Assembly: GCF_900177515.1 (NCBI RefSeq)
Contig: NZ_FXAK01000001.1
Coordinates: forward strand, 494,001 to 558,000
DNA length: 64,000 bases
Direction of reading: 5' to 3'
Source: Azospirillum oryzae
Lineage (GTDB): Bacteria; Pseudomonadota; Alphaproteobacteria; Azospirillales; Azospirillaceae
A program made the position numbers and the translations under genes. The notes beneath the pieces are model-generated. The model did no database searches, was not told where the DNA came from, and saw nothing but the letters and a program-made list of their open reading frames with translations. Numbering within the stretch: position 1 is the stretch's first letter; each line of letters opens with the position of its first letter. Positions 17,218 through 25,796 of the stretch are shown one piece after another.

Positions 17218-17459
17218 TCTCCTCTAGAGCCTGTTTCCCTGTTTGCGGTCCTGTTCACGATCCTGGGGGACATCCGAGCCTGATCTTCAAAGCCGGTCGC
17301 ACTGCCGGTCCGGATCGCCGCTTTTACCGTCCTTCGTCTTGCCGTGCGCATTTCCGCCGGCTGTTTTTCGTAAAGGTCGCGGTCAGGACTTGGGCCAAGG
17401 GTGATGGCGCAGTCACATAACCGTCAAATCGAATTCCCGCCATCATTCATCCGATAATG

Positions 17460-18413
17460 TTATAATTCCGTGCCGCGAACGAGTTGAGCGCCGATGCCGG
17501 TGTCGTCCGGCCCATAAAAATTGTCGCGGAAGCGTGTCGCCTCCTCCATGAAGCCAGCCAGGAAGTCCTCGGCGATCATCGACAGCGGCACCTGGGCGGA
17601 GCGCAAAATGGCGATGTCGAAGCCGATGCGCGGTTCGAACCGTCGGACGACCAGCCCGTGCGGGACATAATCCTGGGCGGTGAAGGGATCGACGATCGAC
17701 ACGCCATGGCCGGCCGCCACCATGGCGCAGGCGTTCATGGTCAGCTGGGTTTCCACCCGCATCACCCGCGACACGTCATGGTCGGCGAAGATGGTGTCGA
17801 TGCGATAGCGCAGCAGGGTCGGTGGCGTGGTGGAGATGAAGCTCTCCCCCTCGAAATCCTTCGGCACCAGCACCTCCTTGGCCGCCAGCGGATGGCCGGG
17901 CGGCAGGATGGCGACGGCGGGAAGGCCATGAATCTTCTCGGTCAGCACCGCGGCATGCTCGATCGGCGTGTGGGCGAATCCCAGCTCGCACTGGCCGGTC
18001 GCCACCCAGTCCAGGATGATGGGAGAGGTGCTGCCGCGCAGCGCGATGTCCACCCGTGGCCGCTCCGTCAGGAACCGTGCGACGTAGCGCGGCAGGAATC
18101 CCACCCCCAGCGCCGGCATCGCCGCCACCCTTAGCGTGCCGCTGCGCCGCGAGGTCAGGTCGCGCGCCGTCTGTTCGATCAGTTCCAGCCCGACGAAGGC
18201 GCGGTCCACCACCTGATACAGCGAGATCGCCTCGCTGGTCGGTGCGATGCGAGGGCCCCGCCGTTCGAACAGCGTCAGCTTCAGCGCATATTGCAGGTCG
18301 CCGATCAGCCGGCTGACCGCGGGCTGCGAGATGTTCAGCAGCTCCGCCGCCGCGGTGATGCCGCCGGTCAGCATCACCGCGCGGAAGGCCTCGATCTGGC
18401 GCGGATTGATCAT
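17460..18413 (-). CDS. LysR family regulator, NocR/OccR-like
   Basis: 317 residues from ATG 18413; the longer frame adds a leader without support. The N-terminal winged helix reads MINPRQIEAFRAVMLTGGITAAAELLNISQPAVSRLI, closely resembling the octopine and nopaline regulators OccR and NocR of agrobacteria. A two-lobed inducer domain fills residues 95-300. It is divergent from the oxidation operon starting at 18760 and upstream of the polyamine/opine-type importer on its own strand, so it could control both. Binding to the dyad at 18653-18679 is likely. Confidence 0.85.
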   Translation of the reverse strand: MINPRQIEAFRAVMLTGGITAAAELLNISQPAVSRLIGDLQYALKLTLFERRGPRIAPTSEAISLYQVVDRAFVGLELIEQTARDLTSRRSGTLRVAAMPALGVGFLPRYVARFLTERPRVDIALRGSTSPIILDWVATGQCELGFAHTPIEHAAVLTEKIHGLPAVAILPPGHPLAAKEVLVPKDFEGESFISTTPPTLLRYRIDTIFADHDVSRVMRVETQLTMNACAMVAAGHGVSIVDPFTAQDYVPHGLVVRRFEPRIGFDIAILRSAQVPLSMIAEDFLAGFMEEATRFRDNFYGPDDTGIGAQLVRGTEL

Positions 18414-18652
18414 GGCGCCCGTCCCATGGTCCCGGCGGAAACATAACATTCGGTCATGAAACACCCCTTCGATCTGATTTGACAGTTATAGGTTGGCTGC
18501 CGATGCTGTCGCAAGGATCGAGGAGCGGCGGTGTGCCGCCGGGCAGAATCCTGCGGCGCTCCGCCAAAGAAAACCCTGCACTTCGCAATCCATCCATGTG
18601 TAACGCCGGCAGATCCGGCGTGCCTGAAATGATATGCGCGACATTCATAAGT

Positions 18653-18679
18653 ATTCGGCACCAGATGGGTGTGCCAAAT
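18653..18679 (+). promoter_or_regulatory. possible LysR-regulator binding dyad
   Basis: Imperfect inverted repeat ATTCGGCAC-N9-GTGCCAAAT (one mismatch) in the 346-base LysR/oxidase intergenic region, about 80 nt before the oxidase ATG. Size and position suit a LysR-type recognition site. The rest of this region (18414-18652, 18680-18759) shows nothing else I can name. Confidence 0.45.
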
Positions 18680-18759
18680 TCTGCGATACGCGCCAAACGA
18701 TAACGGCGGCGGCCGGTGCGCACGAAAAATGGTGCGCGCCGGCGGCGGGAGTGGAGACG

Positions 18760-19893
18760 ATGACGCAGCCCAGTCGGGGCGGAGAATACGACGTCGCCGT
18801 GATCGGCGGCGGGCTGGTCGGATCGGCACTGGCCTGGGGCCTCGCCCGGTCGGGCCAGAAGGTTGCGATGCTGGACGAGGGCGACATCGCCGTCCGTCCG
18901 TCGCGCGGCAACTTCGCCCTGGTCTGGGTGCAGGGCAAGGGTCTCGGCATGGCGGAATATGCCGGCTGGACCAAGCAGTCATCCGACGACTGGAGCGGTT
19001 TCGCCGACCTGCTGCGCGAGCAGACCGGGCTCGACGTCGCCTACCGGCGCCCCGGCGGCTTCATGCCGATGCTGTCGGAAGAGGATCTGCAGGCCCGCGC
19101 CAACACCATGATGCGGCTGCACAACCAGCCCGACATGATCCCGTATCCCTACGAGGTGATGGACCGCGAGACCCTGCGCAAGGAGCTGCCCTTCATCGGC
19201 CCCGACGTGGTCGGCGGCACCTATTGCCCGCTGGACGGCCACTGCAATTCGCTGCGGCTGTTGCGCACCCTGCACAAGGGCATCGGCCTGCTCGGCGTCG
19301 ATTACCGCCCCAACCACCGGGTGGAGAGCATCGAGCATCGCGACGGCGGCTTCCGCATGGCGACTGCAGGCGGTGAGGTCCGCGCCGGCAAGATCGTGCT
19401 GGCCGCCGGCCATGACAGCGCCCGGCTGGCGCCGATGGTCGGGCTGTCCGCTCCCGTCCGCCCCCAGCGCGGCCATGTCATCGTCACCGAGAAGACCGCG
19501 CCCTTCCTGCACCACCCCACCGTCTATGTCCGCCAGACCGACGAGGGCGGGGTGATGATCGGCGACAGCTTCGAGGAAGTCGGCTTCGACACCACGCTGC
19601 AGCCCGGCGTGTCGTCGGCCATCGCCCAGCGCGCCATCCGCTTCTTCCCGCTGCTGGGCAAGCTGAACGTGGTGCGCAGCTGGGCGGCGCTGCGCGTGCT
19701 GACCCCGGACGGCTTCCCGATCTACGAGGAATCGACGACCGCGCCCGGCGCCTTCGTCGCCACCTGCCACAGCGGCGTGACCCTCGCCGCCAACCATGCG
19801 CTGACGCTGGCGCCGCTGATCGCGGCCGGCGGCCTCGGCGACCGCTTCAAGCCCTTCAGCGCCCGGAGGTTCCATGTTCCGCAGGCTGCCTGA
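18760..19893 (+). CDS. FAD-dependent amine/D-amino-acid oxidoreductase, beta-type subunit 1
   Basis: 377 residues from ATG 18760 (GGGAG upstream); an earlier in-frame ATG at 18634 lies in non-coding-like sequence. The N-terminal dinucleotide fold DVAVIGGGLVGSALAWGLARSG binds FAD. The rest is a DAO/glycine-oxidase type substrate domain ending with the LTPDGFPIYEE and CHSGVTLA segments. It resembles the catalytic beta subunits of opine oxidase, D-hydroxyproline dehydrogenase and HCN synthase. It overlaps the 2Fe-2S gene by 20 bases, so the products are probably one complex. Confidence 0.87.
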   Translation: MTQPSRGGEYDVAVIGGGLVGSALAWGLARSGQKVAMLDEGDIAVRPSRGNFALVWVQGKGLGMAEYAGWTKQSSDDWSGFADLLREQTGLDVAYRRPGGFMPMLSEEDLQARANTMMRLHNQPDMIPYPYEVMDRETLRKELPFIGPDVVGGTYCPLDGHCNSLRLLRTLHKGIGLLGVDYRPNHRVESIEHRDGGFRMATAGGEVRAGKIVLAAGHDSARLAPMVGLSAPVRPQRGHVIVTEKTAPFLHHPTVYVRQTDEGGVMIGDSFEEVGFDTTLQPGVSSAIAQRAIRFFPLLGKLNVVRSWAALRVLTPDGFPIYEESTTAPGAFVATCHSGVTLAANHALTLAPLIAAGGLGDRFKPFSARRFHVPQAA

Positions 19894-20176
19894 GATCGAG
19901 ACCGCATCCTCTACGGTCGCTTTCACCATCGACGGCCGCCCGGCCAGCGCGCGGGCGGGCGACAGCGTCGCCGCCGCATTGCTGGCGAACGGCGTCACCG
20001 TCTGCCGCAACACGCCCGTCAGCGGCGCGGCGCGCGGCCCCTACTGCATGATGGGCGTCTGCTTCGACTGCCTCGTCACCATCGACGGCACCGGCAACCG
20101 CCAGGGCTGCCAGGTGCGGGTCGCCCCCGGCATGGCGGTGGAAACCCAGAACGGCAAGCGCGAGGTGGAGCGATGA
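19874..20176 (+). CDS. small 2Fe-2S protein, gamma-type subunit of amine oxidoreductase
   Basis: 100 residues. Cys58, Cys63, Cys66 and Cys79 (YCMMGVCFDC, then GC) give the C-x4-C-x2-C-x12-C pattern of the small ferredoxin-like subunit in HcnA, opine oxidase and D-hydroxyproline dehydrogenase complexes. It carries electrons between the FAD subunits. The start lies inside the end of the preceding gene, and the stop overlaps the next start by ATGA, so the three genes are translationally coupled. Confidence 0.88.
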   Translation: MFRRLPEIETASSTVAFTIDGRPASARAGDSVAAALLANGVTVCRNTPVSGAARGPYCMMGVCFDCLVTIDGTGNRQGCQVRVAPGMAVETQNGKREVER

Positions 20177-21648
20177 GCGCCCAGGGGAGCAAGTTCGATT
20201 TCGACATCGCCGTCGTCGGTTCCGGCCCGGCCGGCCTCGCCGCCGCGGCGCTCGCGGCGTCCAAGGGCGCATCGGTCGTCCTGCTCGACGAGCAGGCGGA
20301 GCCGGGCGGCCAGATCTACCGCGCCGTCACCGAAACCCCGGTGCGCGACCGCAAGGTGCTCGGTCCCGACTACTGGCACGGCGCCGAACTGCTGGGTCCG
20401 CTGCGCGACAGCGGCGCCACCCACTGGCCGGGCACCACCGTCTGGAGCGTCGCCCGCCCGCGCGAGGACGCCGCCGACGGCTCCCGTCCCATCCAGATCG
20501 GCCTGTCGCGCAACGGTGCGGCCTCCATGCTGACCGTGCGCCACGTCATCCTGGCGACCGGCGCGCTGGAACGTCCCTTCCCGATCCCCGGCTGGACCCT
20601 GCCGGGCGTGCTGGGCGCCGGCGCGGCGCAGGTCCTGCTGAAGACCTCCGGACTCGTGCCGTCGGGCGCCACGGTGATGGCGGGCAGCGGCCCGCTGCTC
20701 TGGCTGCTCGCCTGGCAGTATCTGCAGGCCGGCGCCCGCATCGACGCGATTCTCGACACCACGCCGCGTGAGAACTGGCGCGCCGCCCTGCCGCTGCTGC
20801 CGGGATTCCTGCGCTCGCCCTATCTCGGCAAGGGCATGAAGCTGATGCTCGACGTGCGGCGCAAGCTGACCGTCATCGGCAACGTCACGAGCTTGCGCGC
20901 CGAAAGCGGCCTTGCCGGCGGCAAAGGGGGCGAGGGCGTGCTGAAGAGCGTCGTCTACACCCGCAACGGCACCGAACACCGGCTGCCCGCCGACACGCTC
21001 CTGCTGCATCACGGCGTCATCCCCAACCTGAACCTCGCCAACGCCACCGGCTGCGCCCAGCGCTGGGACGAGCAGCAGCGCTGCTGGCGCCCGACCACCG
21101 ACGAATGGGGCGCGACCTCGGTCGAGGGCGTGTCGCTGGCCGGCGACGGCGCCGGCATCGGCGGCGCCCGCGCGGCGGAAGAGGCGGGGCGTCTGACGGC
21201 GCTCGACGCGCTGTACCGGCTCGGCCGCATCGGGCGGGAGCAGCGCGACCAGTCCGCCGCCCCCTTCCGCGCCGCGCTCGACCGCGCGCTGACCGGGCGC
21301 GCCTTCCTCGACACGCTCTACACCCCGGCGGAAGCCTTCCGCGTGCCGGCCGACGACACCATCGTCTGCCGCTGCGAGGAGGTCACCGCCGGCGCGGTGC
21401 GCGAGGCGGTGCGGCTCGGCTGCTCCGGCCCCAATCAGGCCAAGAGCTTCCTGCGCTGCGGCATGGGGCCGTGCCAGGGCCGGCTCTGCGGCCCGACGGT
21501 GACCGAGGTCATCGCGGCGGAGCGCAACGTCTCCCCGGCGGAGGTCGGCTATTACCGCCTGCGCCCGCCGGTGAAGCCGATCACGCTGGCCGAACTGGCC
21601 GCCCTGCCGAAGACCGACGCCGACATCGACGCCGTCTTCAAGCACTGA
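20173..21648 (+). CDS. FAD/NAD(P)-binding oxidoreductase, alpha-type subunit with C-terminal BFD-like 2Fe-2S domain
   Basis: 491 residues. An N-terminal FAD fold (DIAVVGSGPAGLAAAALAASKGA) is followed by a second dinucleotide fold (PSGATVMAGSGPLLWLLAW) and the ATGALERPFPIPG motif. Near residues 396-455 a bacterioferritin-associated-ferredoxin-like domain has cysteines in VCRCEEV and RCGMGPCQGRLC. This is the architecture of HcnB and of the opine oxidase alpha subunit. It would accept electrons from the beta subunit and pass them to the respiratory chain. Confidence 0.88.
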   Translation: MSAQGSKFDFDIAVVGSGPAGLAAAALAASKGASVVLLDEQAEPGGQIYRAVTETPVRDRKVLGPDYWHGAELLGPLRDSGATHWPGTTVWSVARPREDAADGSRPIQIGLSRNGAASMLTVRHVILATGALERPFPIPGWTLPGVLGAGAAQVLLKTSGLVPSGATVMAGSGPLLWLLAWQYLQAGARIDAILDTTPRENWRAALPLLPGFLRSPYLGKGMKLMLDVRRKLTVIGNVTSLRAESGLAGGKGGEGVLKSVVYTRNGTEHRLPADTLLLHHGVIPNLNLANATGCAQRWDEQQRCWRPTTDEWGATSVEGVSLAGDGAGIGGARAAEEAGRLTALDALYRLGRIGREQRDQSAAPFRAALDRALTGRAFLDTLYTPAEAFRVPADDTIVCRCEEVTAGAVREAVRLGCSGPNQAKSFLRCGMGPCQGRLCGPTVTEVIAAERNVSPAEVGYYRLRPPVKPITLAELAALPKTDADIDAVFKH

Positions 21649-21661
21649 GCGGAGGCCCGCG

Positions 21662-22789
21662 ATGACCGCAACCGCTTCCCCAAAACCGGACGTCATCGTC
21701 ATCGGCGGTGGCCTGCACGGCTGCTCCGCCGCGCTGCACCTGTCGATGCGCGGTGTCCGCGTGCTGGTGCTGGAGAAGGACCATGTCGCCCGCCACGCCT
21801 CCGGCGTCAATGCGGGCGGCGTGCGCCAGCTCGGCCGCCATGTCGCGGAGGTGCCGCTGTCCGTCGCCTCGATGGCGCTGTGGCACGGCATCCGCGATCT
21901 GGTGGACGACGATTGCGGCTTCGAAAGCCACGGCCAGATCAAGGTGGCGGAGACCGAGGCGGAGCTTGAGACGGTGCGCGCCCGCGTCGCCGTACTGAAC
22001 GCGCTGGGCTTCACCCACGAGGAGGTGATCGGACAGGACGAACTGCGGTCGCTGGTGCCGGCCATCGCCGACCATTGTGTCGGCGCGCTGGTGTCGCGCG
22101 GCGACGGCGCCGCCATCCCCTTCCGCACGACCTTCGCCTTCCGCCGCAAGGCCATCGCGCTTGGCGCCCGCTTTCAGGAGGGCGGCGCGGTGACCCGGCT
22201 CGCCCGCAACGGCGGCCTGTGGACCGTGGAAACCGCCGACGGCGCCAAGTACGAGGCCCCGGTGGTGGTCAACGCCGCCGGCGCCTGGGCCGACCGCATC
22301 GCCGCGCAGGTGGGCGAACCGGTGCCCTTGGAGGTCATCGCCCCGATGCTGATGATCACCGCCCGCGTCGCCCCCTTCATCAAGCCGGTGGTGGGCGCCA
22401 CCGGCCGCACCCTGTCCTTCAAGCAGTTCCCCAACGGCACCGTTCTGATCGGCGGCGGCCTGCTCGGCCGGGCGGTGCGCGACGAGAACCGGACGGAGCT
22501 GGACTTTTCCCAGGTCTCGGTGAACGCCCGTACGGTGTGGGACCTGTTCCCCTGCATGCGCGGCGCCACCATCGTCCGCTCCTGGGCGGGGATCGAGGCG
22601 CGGATGCCGGACCAGATCCCGGTGATCGGCCCCAGCGGCACCGAACCGGACCTCTACCATTCCTTCGGCTTCTCCGCCCACGGCTTCCAGCTCGGCCCCA
22701 TCGTCGGGCGCATCACCGCCGACCTCATCACCGCCGGGTCCACCGATCTGCCCATCGACCCCTTCCGCATCGGCCGCTTCGCCGCCTGA
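21662..22789 (+). CDS. FAD-dependent amine/D-amino-acid oxidoreductase, beta-type subunit 2
   Basis: 375 residues. FAD fold DVIVIGGGLHGCSAALHLSMRGVRVLVLEKD is followed by HASGVNAGGVRQLGRHVAEVPL and ends with PDQIPVIGP and SAHGFQLGP. It belongs to the same DAO superfamily as the first gene of the operon but is clearly divergent from it. Known complexes of this type need one beta subunit, so the second copy suggests two substrates, two complexes sharing alpha and gamma subunits, or a two-step oxidation. Confidence 0.87.
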   Translation: MTATASPKPDVIVIGGGLHGCSAALHLSMRGVRVLVLEKDHVARHASGVNAGGVRQLGRHVAEVPLSVASMALWHGIRDLVDDDCGFESHGQIKVAETEAELETVRARVAVLNALGFTHEEVIGQDELRSLVPAIADHCVGALVSRGDGAAIPFRTTFAFRRKAIALGARFQEGGAVTRLARNGGLWTVETADGAKYEAPVVVNAAGAWADRIAAQVGEPVPLEVIAPMLMITARVAPFIKPVVGATGRTLSFKQFPNGTVLIGGGLLGRAVRDENRTELDFSQVSVNARTVWDLFPCMRGATIVRSWAGIEARMPDQIPVIGPSGTEPDLYHSFGFSAHGFQLGPIVGRITADLITAGSTDLPIDPFRIGRFAA

Positions 22790-22808
22790 CCCTTTGGAGC
22801 ATCATCCC

Positions 22809-23156
22809 GTGACGATCCAGCGCTTCCACCCGACCCCGCGCCTCTGCGACATGGTCATCCACAAGGACACCGTCTATCTCGCCGGCCAGATCGTCGACGA
22901 CGGATCGACCACAGTGGAGGCGCAGACCCGCGACGTGCTGCGCCAGATCGACGCCCTGCTGGCCGAGGCCGGCACGTCGAAGAGCAGCATTCTGACCGCC
23001 ACCGTCTATCTCGCCGACATCGCCACCTTCCCCCAGATGAACGCCGCCTGGGACGCCTGGGTCGACAAGGCCAACCCGCCGGCCCGCGCGACGGTGGAGG
23101 CCAGGCTGGCCGATCCGTCGATCCTGGTCGAGATCGTCGTCGTCGCCGCCCGCTGA
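22809..23156 (+). CDS. RidA family enamine/imine deaminase, copy 1
   Basis: 115 residues from the GTG at 22809, with GGAG 9 nt upstream; a TTG at 22794 also opens the frame. It is RidA-fold length and retains the arginine of the PARATVEARL segment and the terminal glutamate (LVEIVVVAAR) used to bind and hydrolyse imines. Oxidation of amines by the preceding FAD enzymes yields reactive imines, and RidA would hydrolyse them to keto-compounds and ammonia. Its position in the operon supports that coupling. Confidence 0.85.
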   Translation: MTIQRFHPTPRLCDMVIHKDTVYLAGQIVDDGSTTVEAQTRDVLRQIDALLAEAGTSKSSILTATVYLADIATFPQMNAAWDAWVDKANPPARATVEARLADPSILVEIVVVAAR

Positions 23157-23182
23157 CCCCTTCCCCCCTGCCGGAGCCTGCC

Positions 23183-23950
23183 ATGAAGCGCCTCATTCCG
23201 GGCGTTGCCGCCCTTCTTCTGCTTGCGTCCGGCGGCATCGCCGCTGCGCAGGACCCCGTCCGCATCGCCACCGAGGGCGCCTACCCGCCCTTCAACTTCA
23301 CCCAGCCCGACGGCAAGGTGGCGGGGCTGGAGGTCGATCTCGCCAACGCGCTGTGCGAGCGGATGAAGCGCCCCTGCACCGTCGTGGCGCAGGAGTGGGA
23401 CGGCATCATTCCGGGCCTGCTGGCGAAGAAGTACGACGCCATCATGGCGACGATGAACATCACGCCGGAACGGGCGAAGGCGATCGGCTTCTCCATCCCC
23501 TACATGGTGGTGCCGGCCTATTTCGTGGCGCCGGCCAACTCCACCATCGACGGCTCGCCGGCCAGCCTGCGCGGCAAGACCATCGGCGCCCAGGTCTCCA
23601 CCACCCATTCCCGTTATGTCGAGAAGCATCTCGGCAGCGAGGCGACGCTGAAGACCTACGACACCGCCTCCAACCTGCTGGCCGACCTTAAGGCCGGGCG
23701 GCTCGACGCCGCCATCACCACCGGCGCCACCGCGTCCGACTGGGTGAAGGGCGACGGCGGCAAGTCGGTCAAGCTGGTCGGCCAGCCGGTGATCGACGCC
23801 GAGGTGTTCGGCCCCGGCATCGGCGTCGGCCTGCGCAAGGAGGACACCGCGCTGAAGCAGTCCTTCGACGAGGCGATCCGCGCGGTCGTGCAGGACGGCA
23901 CATTGGCGCGCATCGCCGCCCGCTACGTCGATTTCTCCATCACCCCCTGA
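23183..23950 (+). CDS. amino-acid ABC transporter substrate-binding protein, HisJ/ArtJ type
   Basis: 255 residues with a Sec signal peptide (MKRLIPGVAALLLLASGGIAAA). The SBP_bac_3 fold follows: IATEGAYPPFNFTQPDGKVAGLEVDLANALC, then the YDAIMATMNITPERAK segment. This family brings in polar amino acids and opines. No matching His/Arg-type permease or ATPase is in the window, so it is an orphan binding protein. It may feed a permease encoded elsewhere or act as a sensor. It lies between two RidA genes, within the oxidation operon. Confidence 0.88.
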   Translation: MKRLIPGVAALLLLASGGIAAAQDPVRIATEGAYPPFNFTQPDGKVAGLEVDLANALCERMKRPCTVVAQEWDGIIPGLLAKKYDAIMATMNITPERAKAIGFSIPYMVVPAYFVAPANSTIDGSPASLRGKTIGAQVSTTHSRYVEKHLGSEATLKTYDTASNLLADLKAGRLDAAITTGATASDWVKGDGGKSVKLVGQPVIDAEVFGPGIGVGLRKEDTALKQSFDEAIRAVVQDGTLARIAARYVDFSITP

Positions 23951-23981
23951 GTTCTTTCAAAAAACCAAGGAGCAGTTCCCC

Positions 23982-24329
23982 GTGATCAAGCGCATCGAGA
24001 AGACCAAGATCATGCACCGCGTCGTCGTCAACAACGGCACGGCCTATCTCGGCGGCATCATCGCCGACGACGTCAGCGTCGGCATGGGCGGCCAGGTCAC
24101 GCAGATCTGCGGCAAGCTCGACCAGGTGCTGGCGATGGCCGGCAGCGACAAGACCAAGCTGCTGTCCGCCCAGCTGTTCATCACCGACATGAGCCTGAAG
24201 AACGAGATGAACGACGCCTGGCTGTCCTGGCTCGACGGCAACGATCTCCCCGCCCGCGCCACCATCGGCGTCGCCGACCTCGGCGCCCCGGAGATCAAGA
24301 TCGAAGTGGTGGTGACTGCCGCGGTCTGA
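23982..24329 (+). CDS. RidA family enamine/imine deaminase, copy 2
   Basis: 115 residues from a GTG start, the same length as the first RidA of this operon but only moderately similar. The imine-binding Arg (LPARATIGVADLG) and the late Glu (EIKIEVVV) are present. The MHRVVVNNGTAYLGGIIADD opening resembles the DUF and RidA subgroup often placed beside D-amino-acid oxidases. Two RidA copies with two beta-type oxidases suggest matched pairs. It is the last gene of the operon, followed by a large palindrome. Confidence 0.85.
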   Translation: MIKRIEKTKIMHRVVVNNGTAYLGGIIADDVSVGMGGQVTQICGKLDQVLAMAGSDKTKLLSAQLFITDMSLKNEMNDAWLSWLDGNDLPARATIGVADLGAPEIKIEVVVTAAV

Positions 24330-24347
24330 TGCGCTGAGCGCGGAAGG

Positions 24348-24506
24348 CTCCCTCTCCCGCCCCGGGAGAGGGAAGGGGCCCAAGCGGAGCTTGGGAAGGG
24401 TGAGGGGTCATCCAAGGATAAGGGGATCCATGTCCGGATCACCCCTCACCCTCCCCACGCCTGCGGCGCGGGTCCCCTCCCTCTCCCGGGGCGGGAGAGG
24501 GCTACC
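24348..24506. repeat. intergenic GC-rich palindrome, copy 2
   Basis: A roughly 158-base imperfect inverted repeat filling the gap between convergent genes. The left arm contains hairpin CCCTCTCCCG-CCC-CGGGAGAGGG, and the right arm the mirror CCCTCTCCCG-GGG-CGGGAGAGGG. Between them GAAGGGTGAGGGGTCATCC pairs with GGATCACCCCTCACCCTCC. It probably also works as a bidirectional terminator. It belongs to the same family as 6750-6873 and 38658-38870. Confidence 0.8.
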
Positions 24507-25791
24507 CCAGCAACCGCTCAAACAGATCCTCGCCCCCCATCTGCCCACCCTTCAGCATCAGCTCCAGCCCATCGACCGAAGGGTCGTCGGCATGGGTGCG
24601 GCTGACGGTGACTCCCGGCGCCAGCGTGCAGCGATAGGACAACCCCCAGCACCCCAGCGCCCGCACGGCAAGGCTGGACGTGTCCCCGCCGGCGATCCCC
24701 ACCCGGCGCAACCGCACCGCCCGCAGCACCGCCGCGACGAATTCCGCCGTTGCCGCCGCGACCCGCCCGGCCTGCGCGGTGTCCGCCGTTCCCGCGTCCG
24801 CCGGCGCGGTCCAGACCAGCGTATGGCGCCCGGCGCGCAGCGACGCCGCCACCTCCCCCAACAACGCCTCGGCATAGCCGGCATCCGCACACAGCGCCGC
24901 CGCATCGGCCTGAATCCGCGTGTAGGACCCCGCCGCCTCGACCTGCCGCCGCGTCACCGGAGACAGGCTGCCCGCCATCAGGAACACCGGAGTGTCCGCC
25001 GCCGCAAGCGGCGCCTCTTCCGTCACTGAAGCGTCGGACCCGGCGTTCCAATGCGCGACCAATGCCTGCGCCACGCTGCTCGGCCCGACCGCCAGCAGCG
25101 GCTCGCGTGCAGCCCGCTCCCAGATCAGCCGCCCGATGACGGCCAGATCCTCGCCGCGCGACACGTCCAGCAGCACCGCCGGCGCTCTCTCATCCAGCCG
25201 CCCGTCCAGCGCCTCGCTGTCCAGCCCATAATCCGGGAAATGCAGCGCCGCCATCCCCTCCAACCCCTGCGCTGCCAGATGCCGGCGCAGGTCGGCCTCC
25301 GCCATCGGGGTGACGGGATGGACGCTCATCGTCGGGTGGCGGTCGATGCGATGCACCGTGCCGCCGGTCCCAGCCGCCGCGAACAGCGTGCTGAACAGGC
25401 AATAGCGCCCGATGTTCGGCTGCCCGCCCACCACCGGCCGGAAACGGTTGGGAAAATGCGGCCCCAGAGTCCGCACCGCCTCGCCGATGCTGCCGACATT
25501 GGGTGCGCTGTCGAAGGTGGAGCAGCATTTGTAATGCATCACCGGCACGCCCAGCCCGGCGAAGAATCGCCCCACCGGCTCCAGCTCCGCCCGCATCGCC
25601 TCCGGCGCCATGCTGCGCGCCGCCCCGGCGATGCCGACCGCATCGAGCGGCCCGGCTTGCCCGAACCGGGCGACGTCCGGCACGTCGAGGAACAGCAGCG
25701 CCCGCTGCCCGGCCTTCGCCAGCGCCGCCAGCGTGTCGGTCGCCCCGGTGAAGTCGTCGCCGTACCAGCCGAGCCTCGGTCCCGCCGCCAT
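24502..25791 (-). CDS. DUF1537 family acid-sugar kinase
   Basis: 429 residues. The N-terminal domain opens with GWYGDDFTGATDTL, the conserved substrate and phosphoryl-transfer motif of the family. The C-terminal nucleotide domain carries VGPSSVAQAL and the AGGDTSSLAVRAL glycine loop. Characterised members phosphorylate four-carbon acid sugars (erythronate, threonate, 3-oxo-tetronate) and 3-oxo-isoapionate. It starts 5 nt after the RuBisCO-like gene stop. The kinase plus RuBisCO-like pair is the signature of the apionate-type pathways, so OiaK-like activity is the leading guess. The cluster lacks a recognisable oxidoisomerase, so the substrate stays open. Confidence 0.85.
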   Translation of the reverse strand: MAAGPRLGWYGDDFTGATDTLAALAKAGQRALLFLDVPDVARFGQAGPLDAVGIAGAARSMAPEAMRAELEPVGRFFAGLGVPVMHYKCCSTFDSAPNVGSIGEAVRTLGPHFPNRFRPVVGGQPNIGRYCLFSTLFAAAGTGGTVHRIDRHPTMSVHPVTPMAEADLRRHLAAQGLEGMAALHFPDYGLDSEALDGRLDERAPAVLLDVSRGEDLAVIGRLIWERAAREPLLAVGPSSVAQALVAHWNAGSDASVTEEAPLAAADTPVFLMAGSLSPVTRRQVEAAGSYTRIQADAAALCADAGYAEALLGEVAASLRAGRHTLVWTAPADAGTADTAQAGRVAAATAEFVAAVLRAVRLRRVGIAGGDTSSLAVRALGCWGLSYRCTLAPGVTVSRTHADDPSVDGLELMLKGGQMGGEDLFERLLG

Positions 25792-25796
25792 CGCCC

